Shown here: positions 8,189 to 15,530 of the stretch, in pieces
How positions within the stretch are numbered: position 1 is the first letter of the stretch
How the letters are laid out: each line of letters starts with the position of its first letter
Assembly: GCF_014698965.1 (NCBI RefSeq)
Contig: NZ_JACXAE010000072.1
Coordinates: 186,001-250,000 of the forward strand
Direction: 5' to 3'
DNA length: 64,000 nt
Source of the DNA: Iningainema tapete BLCC-T55
GTDB lineage: Bacteria > Cyanobacteriota > Cyanobacteriia > Cyanobacteriales > Nostocaceae
Notes under the pieces: generated by a model
Databases searched by the model: none
Told to the model about the DNA's origin: nothing
What the model saw: the letters and a program-made list of their open reading frames with translations, nothing else
Translations under genes and position numbers: made by a program

Positions 8189-10165
8189 ATGAGATTTATT
8201 GAACTCGTACTAGAAAATTTTGGTCCTTATAGAGGGCGTCAAGTCATCAACCTCGATTCACAAGAACATGGCAATTCTCGCCCCATCATCCTGTTAGGAG
8301 GGATGAATGGAGGGGGAAAAACTACCCTAATGGATGCTATTCGTCTCGCACTTTACGGACAACGCGCCCAATGTTCTACCCGTGGCAATTTAAGTTATAG
8401 TGATTTTCTCACACAATGCGTCAATAGCCACACTCCACCAAATAAAGACACTCGGATTGAATTAGTTTTTGAACACATCGAAAACGATAAACCAGTACAT
8501 TACCGGGTAGTGCGATATTGGACAAAAAACCCAAAAGATGGTAAGGATAACTTAGGCATTTTGGATGCTCAAGAATGGCTGGATAGCTCATTAGTTAATA
8601 TTTGGGACGAGTATATTGAAAATTTGCTGCCTCTGGGAATTTCTAACTTATTTCTATTTGATGGTGAACAGGTTAAAGAACTTGCAGAGCAAGAAGTACC
8701 TCCACCAATTGTAGCTAATGCTATTCGCGGACTTTTAGGGCTAGAGTTGGCAGAACGTTTAGCAGATGATATAGATATTTTAGTAAATCGCAAACGTAAG
8801 GAAATTGCTGAGATACAAAATTTAGCAAATTTGGAGGATATTGAACAAAAGCTGAAACAACAAAATGCTGAATATCAATCAACAAATAATCAGTTAGATG
8901 TATTTAAAGATAAATTAGAACTTGCCGAAAAAAAACAGAAAGAAGCTTTGGATAGATTCATTGCAGAAGGTGGGAAAATAGCAGGCGATCGCAGTCAGCT
9001 AGAGCAACAGGAGAAGCAAAAAATTGCTGAAGCTGAGGAAACGCGCTCCCGCTTGTGTACCTGTGCAGAAGATATTTTACCCTTGGCATTGATTCAACCG
9101 CTACTTACACAGGTACAAGTACAAGGAGAAAAAGAAAAAGCGACAACACAAGCACAAATAGCGCAAGAGATATTATTAGAGCGAGATAAACGGCTAGTTG
9201 ATAGAATAACTCAGTTAGGAATCACAGCAGAACAATTAGATAAAATTAAATCGTTAATTAACGAAGAGAATCAAGAAATTATTGGTGAAAAAAAAGAATT
9301 ATGGTTATTAGCTGCTCCAGAAAATATGCAGCAACTAGCTAATATTATAAACAACGACTTAGAAAAAGTTAAAATATCTGCCCAACAGCAACTAGCAGTT
9401 CTCAAAACTAAAGAAGAAGAACTCATTACTTTAGAAAGACAATTACAAACGGCTGCATCTCCAGAAGCATATCAACAGCTATTAGATGCAGTGGAACACA
9501 CGCAAACTAAAGTTGCTGAAGCTAAAGTAGTATACGAAACAGCACGTCGTCGTTTAGTTGAATTAGAAGCGGCGATTGAAAAGTCAAAAAAAGACTTAAA
9601 ACAATATACTGATCAAAATATTAAACGTCACAACAAAGAACATGTAATTGCTGCATCTACTAAAGTTCAAGAGACACTCAAACTTTTCCGCGAACGACTG
9701 GCGTTAAGAAAACTCAACAAATTAGAACTAGAAATAACCGAGTGTTTCCGCTACCTTCTTTCCAAATCAGATTTAGTGCATCGCATCGCTATTGACACTC
9801 ACACCTTTAGTCTCTCCCTGTATGATTTACAAGGGAAACCCGTTCCCAAACATCGCCTTAGTGCTGGGGAGAAACAACTATTAGCGATCGCCTTCCTCTG
9901 GGCATTAGCTCGTGTTTCCGGACACCGCTTACCAGTCGCAATTGATACACCTTTGGGCAGACTAGATTCTTCTCACCGTAGTAACTTAGTAGAGCGTTAC
10001 TTCCCTAGTGCCAGTCATCAAGTAATTCTACTTTCCACCGATACTGAAATTGGCGAAAAAGAAGTGCAAAAGTTAAGAGAGAATGATGCTATCGCCCGTG
10101 AGTACCTGCTCAAATACGACTCATCCACGCGCCAAACAAATATCGAACCAGGCTATTTTTGGTAA
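8189..10165 (+). CDS. dndD: DNA sulfur modification protein DndD
   Basis: An SMC-like ATPase of 658 residues, thought to open or nick DNA for sulfur insertion by DndC. Walker A GGMNGGGKTT is at residues 37-46, a Q-loop FLFDGEQVKELAE lies near 155-168, long coiled coils fill about 205-500, the ABC signature LSAGEKQLLA is near 557 and Walker B VAIDTPLGRLD near 582. The mid-coil LCTC near residue 289 is not a CxxC zinc hook. It ends in the family's usual PGYFW. The stop lies 32 bp before the probable ATG of the next gene. A short copy of the 3' end recurs at 11961-12002. Confidence 0.94.
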   Translation: MRFIELVLENFGPYRGRQVINLDSQEHGNSRPIILLGGMNGGGKTTLMDAIRLALYGQRAQCSTRGNLSYSDFLTQCVNSHTPPNKDTRIELVFEHIENDKPVHYRVVRYWTKNPKDGKDNLGILDAQEWLDSSLVNIWDEYIENLLPLGISNLFLFDGEQVKELAEQEVPPPIVANAIRGLLGLELAERLADDIDILVNRKRKEIAEIQNLANLEDIEQKLKQQNAEYQSTNNQLDVFKDKLELAEKKQKEALDRFIAEGGKIAGDRSQLEQQEKQKIAEAEETRSRLCTCAEDILPLALIQPLLTQVQVQGEKEKATTQAQIAQEILLERDKRLVDRITQLGITAEQLDKIKSLINEENQEIIGEKKELWLLAAPENMQQLANIINNDLEKVKISAQQQLAVLKTKEEELITLERQLQTAASPEAYQQLLDAVEHTQTKVAEAKVVYETARRRLVELEAAIEKSKKDLKQYTDQNIKRHNKEHVIAASTKVQETLKLFRERLALRKLNKLELEITECFRYLLSKSDLVHRIAIDTHTFSLSLYDLQGKPVPKHRLSAGEKQLLAIAFLWALARVSGHRLPVAIDTPLGRLDSSHRSNLVERYFPSASHQVILLSTDTEIGEKEVQKLRENDAIAREYLLKYDSSTRQTNIEPGYFW

Positions 10166-10197
10166 AACTCCCATTTCTTGTAAGCTGTGAAAGGCAA

Positions 10198-11847
10198 ATG
10201 ACACGCACTATTCCAACACAGGAATCCCTCACTGTCGAGTTCAAAAGCGATCGCTCGCGTCTACCTGATAAGGAATTGATTGAAACAGTGGTTTGCCTTG
10301 CCAATACTGATGGCGGCGAAATTTACCTTGGTGTTGAAGATGATGGTCAAATAACTGGTGTGCATCCCCAACATCAAAACTTATCTACCTTAGCCGCTAT
10401 GATTGCCAACCGTAGCAATCCCCCTGTTAGTGTGCGCGTCACTGCACTTCAGGAAGAAGGTCAAACCATTGCCCGGATTGAAGTACCCAAATCTTACCGC
10501 TTGGTAGCTACTTCCGATGGACTGCTACAGCGTCGCCGTCTGCAAGCTGATGGAACTCCCCAATGCACCCCCTTCTATCCCCACGAATTTGCCAGTCGTC
10601 AATCAGATTTAGGTGTAATGGATTACTCCTCATTACCAGTAGTGGGGGCATCTGTAGCCGACTTTGATCCCTTAGAACGGGAACGCTTGCGCCAGTTGAT
10701 AGAACGCTATGGAGGAGATCGCACTCTGTTATCCTTAAGAGATGAAGAACTAGACGGTGCTTTGGGATTTGTGCGTTCTCGTGATGGCGATCGCGTCCCC
10801 ACAGTTACGGGATTGCTGATTTTGGGTCGAGAAGCAGCTCTGCGCGAACACATACCGACTCACGAAGTTGCTTTTCAAGTTCTGGAAGGAACGCAAGTGC
10901 GAGTAAATGATTTTTACCGCACCCCCATGTTGAAACTGTTTGAGCGAGTGATGGAACAGTTTGAGGTGCGTGTAGAAGAAGATGAAATGCAAATCGGTCT
11001 ATTTCGCGTGCCGATTCCCAACTACGACCGCAGGTCATTTCGTGAGGCTTTTGTCAATGCCCTAATTCATCGGGATTACACTAGACTGGGAGCAGTTCAT
11101 GTCCGTTGGGAAGATTACGGAATTGTCATCAGCAACCCAGGAGGTTTTGTCGAAGGCGTAACTTTAGATAACCTGCTCGTTGTAGAACCCAGACCCAGAA
11201 ATCCTTTTCTTGCTGATGCTATCAAACGTATCGGACTAGCTGAACGCACTGGACGTGGTGTAGATTTAATATACCAGGGTTTACTGCGCTACGGACGATC
11301 TGCCCCCGATTATCGACGTAGCGATGCGTATTCTGTAGTTGTTAGACTTCCTGGTGGTGAAGCCGACTTGCCACTGTTGCGGGTTGTGATTGAAGAAGAA
11401 AATCGTCGGCAAAGCCAACTTCCAGTTGAATCTCTAATTGCTTTGGCTCAATTGCGGCAAGAAAGACGCTTGGACACAAATACCCTAGCCCAAGCCATTC
11501 AACGAGACGAGGCGATCGCACGCAGTGTATTAGAAAGATTAGTAGAGGCAGGCTTAGTTGAAGCCCACGGTGTCAAAAAAGGACGCACTTATACCTTAAG
11601 TCCACGGGTTTATCGAGAATTGGGACAGTCAGCCGATTATGTCAGACAAGCAGGCTTTGATTCCATTCAGCAAGAGCAAATGGTGTTAAGTTACGTCAAT
11701 ACTCACGGCAAAATCACAAGACTTGAAGCAATGGAACTATGCCGCATTAGCGAAGACCAGGCAAGTCGGCTACTGCGTAGACTAGCTGATGCCAAGCGAT
11801 TAAAATTAGTTGGGCAACGCCGAGGTGCACATTATGTGCTTTTTTAG
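10198..11847 (+). CDS. AlbA_2 / GHKL ATPase-like putative DNA-binding regulator
   Basis: A 549-residue protein of the AlbA_2 (Schlafen-like) plus HATPase_c_4 family, often annotated as a transcriptional regulator or RecG-like protein. The AlbA_2 domain includes EFKSDRSRLPDKEL and CLANTDGGEIYLGVEDDG (about residues 14-51). A GHKL-like region FREAFVNALIHRDY...ISNPGGF...GRGVDLI spans about 280-360. Two winged-helix-like segments fill the C terminus. The ATG at 10198 follows an AAAGG ribosome site 8 bp upstream; a longer frame starting at 10159 overlaps dndD and is unlikely. It lies downstream of dndD and before a partial duplicate of the dndD end. A role in controlling or assisting the Dnd system is inference. 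Confidence 0.82.
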   Translation: MTRTIPTQESLTVEFKSDRSRLPDKELIETVVCLANTDGGEIYLGVEDDGQITGVHPQHQNLSTLAAMIANRSNPPVSVRVTALQEEGQTIARIEVPKSYRLVATSDGLLQRRRLQADGTPQCTPFYPHEFASRQSDLGVMDYSSLPVVGASVADFDPLERERLRQLIERYGGDRTLLSLRDEELDGALGFVRSRDGDRVPTVTGLLILGREAALREHIPTHEVAFQVLEGTQVRVNDFYRTPMLKLFERVMEQFEVRVEEDEMQIGLFRVPIPNYDRRSFREAFVNALIHRDYTRLGAVHVRWEDYGIVISNPGGFVEGVTLDNLLVVEPRPRNPFLADAIKRIGLAERTGRGVDLIYQGLLRYGRSAPDYRRSDAYSVVVRLPGGEADLPLLRVVIEEENRRQSQLPVESLIALAQLRQERRLDTNTLAQAIQRDEAIARSVLERLVEAGLVEAHGVKKGRTYTLSPRVYRELGQSADYVRQAGFDSIQQEQMVLSYVNTHGKITRLEAMELCRISEDQASRLLRRLADAKRLKLVGQRRGAHYVLF

Positions 11848-11852
11848 CGCGG

Positions 11853-11893
11853 AAATACGCGCCGCGCATTTTAAAATACGCGCCGCGCATTTT
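11853..11893 (+). repeat. Two tandem 20-bp units AAATACGCGCCGCGCATTTT
   Basis: Two copies of a GC-rich-centred 20-bp unit (11853-11872 and 11874-11893) follow the AlbA_2 gene stop by a few bases. Each copy holds a small palindrome (gcgcc/gcgc core), so the pair could terminate transcription. A third partial copy, aagcgcatttt, follows. Confidence 0.6.
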
Positions 11894-11960
11894 TAAGCGC
11901 ATTTTCGGCAATAAAACCGCCAACTCCAAACCATCGCAGCTACTTCCCCAAATTAAAGGT

Positions 11961-12002
11961 TGTCAAAAACCCCAATATGTGAAACCGGGCTATTTTTGGT
12001 AA
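11961..12002 (+). pseudogene. Remnant of a dndD 3' end
   Basis: In one frame this stretch reads CQKPQYVKPGYFW-stop, matching the terminal V/I-E/K-PGYFW of DndD. The 17 bp GGCTATTTTTGGTAAAA at 11988-12004 are identical to 10151-10167 at the real dndD stop. The upstream similarity is lost within about ten codons. It is best read as the leftover 3' end of a second or ancestral dndD copy displaced by arrival of the AlbA_2 gene. Confidence 0.55.
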
Positions 12003-12010
12003 AAATTGCT

Positions 12011-12181
12011 TACTGCCCTCGTGCAACTTTTCTGACTTCTTCTACATCTAATTCCAAACGTTCAGCAATTTTTTGAATACTTAATCCTGTTTCCAGCAAA
12101 ATAGGTACAACTTCCAGCTTAGTTTTTTTCAATATGCTTTGATAAAGCCGACTGGTTTTAAATTCACTTAAGACCAGCATG
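12011..12181 (-). CDS. Rpn/PD-(D/E)XK transposase-like C-terminal tail (small ORF)
   Basis: A 56-residue frame (start ATG 12181) ending GLSIQKIAERLELDVEEVRKVARGQ. This is the helical tail typical of Rpn-family recombination-promoting nucleases/putative transposases of cyanobacteria, whose nuclease domain would precede it. The frame is open upstream for about ten more codons with no nuclease motif, so this is probably a degraded remnant and not a working gene. It lies 30 bp downstream of a Uma2 gene on the same strand. Confidence 0.5.
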
Positions 12182-12211
12182 GTTTCAATTAAAAGACGAT
12201 AGCAGGGAAAC

Positions 12212-12781
12212 CTATTTAACTTTTAACCAACTAAATATATCAGCTACTCGTACTTGCCAATCAACCAAGACATCAAGAACAGGTAATATATCTATATCAT
12301 ATTTCACTTCAGGCAACTGATTGGGTTGAAATACCATCACCGATTTATCACTAGGATCAATGAACCAACCTAGTTTTGTCCCCTGGTTGAGGCAAAAAAC
12401 AATTTTATTAATGACACGGTTAGGGGATTGATCTGGAGAGAGAATTTCAATCGTCCAATCTGGGTAGCTGTCAAATCTGTTAGCAATCTCCCCTTCCTCA
12501 TCAGTTGGGATGCGTAACCACTCAAATACTGCAATATCAGGAACCAGCGATCGCCCACCAAAAGTGCAGCGTAACTCAGTTAATGCTAAAGCTTTTTGCT
12601 GCGGTTCACCCACTTCATTAATAGTGGTTGATAAACGAGTTTGAATTCTGCTATGTTTCCCTTGTGGCATCGGTTTTTGGTATATTTGACAGTTAATGTA
12701 CTCACTTGCTGGTTCTGTTTCGGGTTCTTTTAAGAACTCTTCTAGAGAAAGGGTTGAGGATAACTGAGATGATAAAGTCAT
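12212..12781 (-). CDS. Uma2 family (DUF820) putative nuclease
   Basis: A 189-residue PD-(D/E)XK-fold protein of the Uma2 family, which is greatly expanded in cyanobacteria and of uncertain function. Family marks are the N-terminal LSLEEFLKEPETEPASEY, GKHSRIQTRLS, the core VPDIAVFEW, and DWTIEILSPDQSPNRVINKI followed by GTKLGWFIDPSDKSV. The acidic residues of VPDIAVFE and the E-I-LSP-D region are the likely metal ligands. It is part of a minus-strand block lying between dndD and dndE, opposite to the dnd genes, and so looks like an independent insertion. Confidence 0.85.
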   Translation of the reverse strand: MTLSSQLSSTLSLEEFLKEPETEPASEYINCQIYQKPMPQGKHSRIQTRLSTTINEVGEPQQKALALTELRCTFGGRSLVPDIAVFEWLRIPTDEEGEIANRFDSYPDWTIEILSPDQSPNRVINKIVFCLNQGTKLGWFIDPSDKSVMVFQPNQLPEVKYDIDILPVLDVLVDWQVRVADIFSWLKVK

Positions 12782-12838
12782 AAGTAGTTACTCAAGAAAA
12801 AAACAGAGTGAGTAAAAATCTTCAAGGGATTCCTAACG

Positions 12839-13186
12839 TTATATTTTACTATCCACATCCTGGCTTACAAGGTCGCTTAACGTCTTCAGGCGAACAGGTG
12901 GCTTATTGGGAAGCTCAACCAAAATAGTTAAATTACCCCCTATAGCATCAATATAGTTCCTTAAAGTAGACAGCAACATATCAGACTCTCTTTCCAGGCG
13001 TGACACATTAGATTGTGGCATTTGCAAACTTCGTGAAACTTCCGCCTGTGTTAAACCCACAGCTTTTCGCAACTCCTGCAAAGTGAGATATTCAGCTTCT
13101 AATTCTTCCGTCAATGCCTGTATTCGTTGCTTGCGCTCCTCTGGCAAATTATCCCATATACTTTGTAAGATTTTCCCTTTGGTCAT
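12839..13186 (-). CDS. XRE-family antitoxin (HigA-like)
   Basis: A 115-residue protein with a central helix-turn-helix: LRKAVGLTQAEVSRSLQMPQSNVSRLERE (about residues 39-67). The C-terminal IGGNLTILVELPNK is typical of antitoxins paired with RelE/ParE-like HigB toxins. Its ATG overlaps the TGA of the upstream small frame (ATGA at 13183-13186), the coupling usual for a toxin-antitoxin pair. The upstream toxin is only a 45-codon fragment, so the antitoxin appears orphaned. Confidence 0.85.
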   Translation of the reverse strand: MTKGKILQSIWDNLPEERKQRIQALTEELEAEYLTLQELRKAVGLTQAEVSRSLQMPQSNVSRLERESDMLLSTLRNYIDAIGGNLTILVELPNKPPVRLKTLSDLVSQDVDSKI

Positions 13187-13320
13187 TTGTTCTCCTCCTC
13201 TTCCTGCTTCTTTAACTGGGTCAAATGGTCGTCGAAGCGTTCATCGGCTTTTTTAATAAATACCCAAATTTTTCTTGTGGAGTCTTTTGGGTCTAATCTG
13301 GGCAGCGCTAGGGATCGCAT
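13183..13320 (-). pseudogene. Truncated HigB/RelE-like toxin fragment
   Basis: A 45-codon frame beginning MRSLALPRLDP, with an in-frame stop just upstream. The part KIWVFIKKADERFDDHLTQLKKQ matches the C-terminal end of phage-Gp49/HigB-type toxins (a P/KAD-R-D-HL-LK pattern) that precede XRE antitoxins. The catalytic N-terminal two thirds are missing, so the toxin should be inactive. The stop overlaps the antitoxin start by 4 bp. The toxin assignment rests on pattern and position. Confidence 0.5.
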
Positions 13321-13442
13321 TCAGTTAATTTTTAATATAAATTAATATACAATAGCACCATTAGCACCCTACCACTACTCTTCTTCTCTGTGTTCTCAGC
13401 TTCCCTCAGGTTTAAACCTGGGGCTATGCGGTTTGAAAAAAT

Positions 13443-13829
13443 ATGGAACCACCAATCGACAGAATCAAACTTTCCCAAACAGCTAAAGATCAACTCCTAA
13501 AACTCAGACGCTCCACCAAAATCGACCAATGGAATATACTATGTCGGTGGGCGTTTTGTCGTTCCCTCGCCGAACCAACTTCCCCGTCACCAGTACCAAT
13601 AATTACTGACAGCAACGTCGAGATGACATGGCGCGTGTTTGGCGGTGATATTTCTGATATTTTGTTACTCGCCCTCAAGCAACGCTGCTACAACGACGGC
13701 TTCGGTACTGACAAGGAAACCTTAGCTACACAATTTCGCCTCCACCTGCATCGTGGTATTGGTTACTTGGCTGGAGATCTAAATATCAAGAAGATTGAAG
13801 ATTTAATTGAATTAGCGGCAAAGAGTTGA
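13443..13829 (+). CDS. dndE: DNA sulfur modification protein DndE
   Basis: A 128-residue protein with the DndE hallmarks: IDRIKLSQTAKDQLLKLRR at the start, WNILCRWAFCRSLAEP (about residues 30-46), WRVFGGDISDILL, and FRLHLHRGIGYLAGD near the C terminus. DndE binds nicked DNA and is required for phosphorothioate formation together with DndC and DndD. Here it is separated from dndD by 3.3 kb of AlbA_2 and minus-strand genes, whereas dndC, dndD and dndE are usually contiguous. It is followed by the phosphorothioation-associated methyltransferase on the same strand. Confidence 0.92.
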   Translation: MEPPIDRIKLSQTAKDQLLKLRRSTKIDQWNILCRWAFCRSLAEPTSPSPVPIITDSNVEMTWRVFGGDISDILLLALKQRCYNDGFGTDKETLATQFRLHLHRGIGYLAGDLNIKKIEDLIELAAKS

Positions 13830-13841
13830 AGGATATGATTG

Positions 13842-13888
13842 GGGAGGCGGAGCCTCCCGGAAGGCATTCCCAGCCGGAGGCTGGGAAC
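13842..13888. repeat. Two adjacent hairpins between dndE and the methyltransferase
   Basis: A perfect GGGAGGC/GCCTCCC hairpin (13842-13858) is followed by TTCCCAGCC/GGCTGGGAA (13867-13888). Sequences of this type are common intergenic repeats in cyanobacteria. Their presence in the frame upstream of residue 27 argues against the longer methyltransferase start at 13839. Confidence 0.7.
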
Positions 13889-13916
13889 GAGAGGAAATGC
13901 AAAACTTTCAATTACT

Positions 13917-15365
13917 ATGTTTGAAGCTGTAGAAATTGAACGTCACAAAGCGGCGATTTTTCGCACTGATTTATCTCGCCCGGTACGATTGGCAATAGAA
14001 TCGTCAATCCTTAATCAAGACACCACGTTTTTTGATTATGGATGTGGTCATGGTGGCGATGTACAGCGAGTGGCAAACTTGGGTTATACTAGCGCAGGCT
14101 GGGACCCTTACTACCGTCCCGATGCTCCACGCATCCTGGCTGATGTGGTTAATTTGGGATACGTACTAAATGTAATTGAAGATACTGAGGAACGCCAACA
14201 AAGTCTTATCCATGCTTGGGAACTCACCCGCAAAGTCTTGATTGTCGCTGCACAAGTACTAATTAATGCGCCAAGCAAAGCTCAACTAGCTTACGGTGAT
14301 GGTATCGTTACTCGCCGCAATACTTTTCAGAAATATTACGAGCAAGAAGAACTTAAAAGTTACATTGATAAGGTGTTGAATGTCGATGCAGTACCAGTGG
14401 CGCTGGGTGTTTATTTCGTTTTTAGAGATGAAGCTGAAAAAGAGGCTTATAAAGCTATACGCTTTTTCTCTAAGACTTACACGCCTAGAGTACGCATTCC
14501 TAGCAAACGGTTTGAGGACTACCAAGAGACGCTGGAACCACTGATGGCTTTTTTTACTCAGCGGGGTAGACTTCCAGTTAAGGGTGAATTAGAAAATGAA
14601 CAGGAATTGCTGAGTGAATTTGGTAACTTCCGCCGTGCTTTTAGTGTAGTTTTGCAAGCTACTGACGAAGCAGAATGGGATGCTATAGCCTACCGTCGTT
14701 CTCTTGATATTCAAGTTTACCTTGCTCTGTCCCATTTTACCGGACGCCCCAGTTGGCAAAAACTAGCATCACAAATGCGCCACGACATCAAAGCCTTTTT
14801 TGGTAGCTACGAAGAAGCTTGTGCAGTTGCCGACGAAAAGCTTTTCAGCTTAGGAAAGCCAGGGGTAATTGAGAAAGCTTGTCAAAAAAGTAAGATTGGT
14901 AAACTTACCCGTGGCGCTCTTTACTTCCATATTTCTGTACTTTGTGAACTCGATCCCTTGCTACGAATTTATGAAGGCTGTGCTAGTCGTACCTTTGGGC
15001 GTGTCGATGAAGCAACGTTGATCAAGTTTTCTACTGATAAACCACAAATATCATATCTATCGTACCCAGATTTTGACACCGACCCCCATCCTGCCCTGAA
15101 AACAAGTATCAGTATTGATTTAAAATCTTTACAAGTAACACACCGAGACTACGAAACCAGGGCAAATCCACCAATTTTACACCGGAAAGAAACATTTGTT
15201 ACTAATTCCTACCCACTCTACGAACAGTTTGCTCAACTTACCCAGCAAGAAGAGGAACTAGGATTGCTTGAGCATAAAAGCGATATCGGTACTCGTGAAG
15301 GTTGGGAAAAATGCCTTGCTGAATACGGGGTAGAGATTAAAGGACACCAAGTATATCAAAATTAA
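13917..15365 (+). CDS. DNA phosphorothioation-associated putative methyltransferase
   Basis: A 482-residue protein of the family of putative methyltransferases found with dnd genes. The N terminus (VEIERHKAAIFRTDLSRPVRLAIE) is characteristic, and the SAM-binding motif I is FFDYGCGHGGDVQRV near residues 38-52, followed by AGWDPYYRPD and LGYVLNVIEDTEER. The C-terminal half is specific to the family and has no recognised domain. I chose ATG 13917; the longer frame from 13839 would translate a repeat hairpin. It follows dndE by 87 bp and is probably cotranscribed. The target of methylation is unknown; a link to phosphorothioated DNA is inferred from conserved association. Confidence 0.88.
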   Translation: MFEAVEIERHKAAIFRTDLSRPVRLAIESSILNQDTTFFDYGCGHGGDVQRVANLGYTSAGWDPYYRPDAPRILADVVNLGYVLNVIEDTEERQQSLIHAWELTRKVLIVAAQVLINAPSKAQLAYGDGIVTRRNTFQKYYEQEELKSYIDKVLNVDAVPVALGVYFVFRDEAEKEAYKAIRFFSKTYTPRVRIPSKRFEDYQETLEPLMAFFTQRGRLPVKGELENEQELLSEFGNFRRAFSVVLQATDEAEWDAIAYRRSLDIQVYLALSHFTGRPSWQKLASQMRHDIKAFFGSYEEACAVADEKLFSLGKPGVIEKACQKSKIGKLTRGALYFHISVLCELDPLLRIYEGCASRTFGRVDEATLIKFSTDKPQISYLSYPDFDTDPHPALKTSISIDLKSLQVTHRDYETRANPPILHRKETFVTNSYPLYEQFAQLTQQEEELGLLEHKSDIGTREGWEKCLAEYGVEIKGHQVYQN

Positions 15366-15530
15366 CTCAAATTGGCGTCTTGGCATGAAATTGTGTAGCA
15401 GTTATGGCAATATATTTCAATCCCTATTCGGGATTGATAGATTATTTCTTCCTGGAAAAATCATCGAGGTGATGAATAAATCAAAACTGCCATGACTCAA
15501 ATTTACTCAATACAGGAGTAATATAAAACC

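Noticed and set aside
9055-9070. LCTC in DndD as a zinc hook
   Set aside because: The spacing is CxC, not the CxxC of Rad50-type hooks, and the flanking sequence matches the ordinary DndD middle region.
15416-15444. TCAATCCCTATTCGGGATTGA, resembling a CRISPR repeat
   Set aside because: Only one copy is present, with no regularly spaced second unit and no cas gene in the window.
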